DNA of 5,830 bases from the NCBI GenBank assembly GCA_945876015.1, contig CAMCNM010000137.1, positions 1-5,830 on the forward strand. Reading direction: 5' to 3'. Below the pieces are notes generated by a model, which saw only the letters and a list, made by a program, of their open reading frames with translations, ran no database searches and had not been told where the DNA came from. Both the position numbers and the translations under genes were made by a program. The stretch comes from Gemmatimonas phototrophica. GTDB taxonomy: Bacteria > Gemmatimonadota > Gemmatimonadetes > Longimicrobiales > Gaopeijiaceae. Below are positions 5,425 to 5,830 of the stretch, one piece after another. How positions within the stretch are numbered: position 1 is the first letter of the stretch; the number at the start of each line of letters is the position of its first letter.

Positions 5425-5830
5425 TCACCGGCCGAGCACTTTGCGCTGCGCCGCGACGAGCGCGCGGATCCCCGTCATTCCGACGCTCATCAGCTCGTCG
5501 AGCTGCTCCCGGCGGAACGGGTCGCCCTCGGCGGTGCCCTGCACCTCCACCAGTCCGTCGCTCTCGGTGGCGACCAGGTTCATGTCCACCTGGGCCGTCG
5601 AATCCTCGGTGTACTCGAGATCGAGGCGGATCTGACCGTCCACGATGCCGACGCTCACCGCGGCCACGAGCTCGCGCAGCGGATCGCTCACGATGCGTCG
5701 CTCGGCGACGAGATGTCGGCACGCCAGCGCCAGCGCCACGCACGCCCCGGTCACGCTAGCGGTGCGCGTGCCGCCGTCGGCCTGGAGGACGTCGCAGTCC
5801 ACCGTGATCGTGCGTGGTCCGAGCGCGGCC
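5425..5830 (-). CDS. rph: RNase PH (tRNA nucleotidyltransferase), C-terminal part; 5' end outside window
   Basis: RNase PH is a phosphorolytic 3'-5' exoribonuclease that trims tRNA precursors using inorganic phosphate and works as a ring-shaped hexamer in the cytoplasm. About 134 C-terminal residues are visible. They include the family signature [19 protein letters not shown] just inside the window edge (phosphate-binding GGTRTA). Further on are [10 protein letters not shown], which carries the two conserved catalytic aspartates, and [12 protein letters not shown]. The protein ends in the usual short helix with an AAQRKVLG tail. The frame is open to base 5829, so the N-terminal 100 or so residues, including the arginine-rich oligomer interface, lie beyond the window. 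The stop is TGA at 5425-5427. rdgB begins 16 nt later on the same strand, an arrangement found in many bacteria. Identification is near certain; whether the missing part is intact cannot be seen. Confidence 0.96.
   Translation of the reverse strand, partial: AALGPRTITVDCDVLQADGGTRTASVTGACVALALACRHLVAERRIVSDPLRELVAAVSVGIVDGQIRLDLEYTEDSTAQVDMNLVATESDGLVEVQGTAEGDPFRREQLDELMSVGMTGIRALVAAQRKVLGR

Noticed and set aside
1..5830. CRISPR arrays, insertion sequences, tRNA genes, toxin-antitoxin or defence genes
   Set aside because: No spaced long repeats, transposase motifs, terminal inverted repeats, cloverleaf sequences or defence-type domains were seen on either strand.

Overview
This is a G+C-rich window (about two thirds G+C by eye). 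Every gene I can support lies on the minus strand, so the window reads right to left. Two N-terminal signal sequences ending at a cysteine, a glycine-zipper lipoprotein and a beta-barrel-like envelope protein point to a didermic (Gram-negative-type) bacterium. Nothing fixes the phylum. There is no sign of phage, transposon, plasmid, tRNA, rRNA or CRISPR.

Right half (5830 to about 3757), housekeeping cluster: the C-terminal part of rph (RNase PH, cut by the window edge); rdgB (dITP/XTP pyrophosphatase) 16 nt downstream; a DUF971 protein whose start overlaps the rdgB stop by one base; and a beta-class carbonic anhydrase 13 nt after that. The tight spacing suggests one transcription unit. The carbonic anhydrase is followed by a GGGCC/GAGCC pentanucleotide repeat that also has a G-quadruplex pattern. 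Next comes an exported alpha/beta-hydrolase (459 aa) with a visible Ser-Asp-His triad. Its start is fixed by a strong Shine-Dalgarno at the second ATG.

Left half (2376 to 125), separate small units: a 125-aa glycine-zipper lipoprotein with its own leader; a terminator-like hairpin; a class I SAM-dependent methyltransferase; and a 219-aa predicted outer-membrane protein with a structured leader. The methyltransferase is interrupted by one extra G in a run of six (1058-1063). The frame left open by this error happens to run without a stop into the outer-membrane protein gene, giving a misleading 551-codon ORF (125-1780). I read it as two genes plus a frameshift.

I found no convincing undescribed system. 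The items most worth checking are the homopolymer frameshift with its chimeric ORF, the pentanucleotide/G-quadruplex tract ahead of the hydrolase gene, and the unusual leader of the outer-membrane protein gene (a 10-bp-spaced ATACGTA repeat and a hairpin next to the Shine-Dalgarno).
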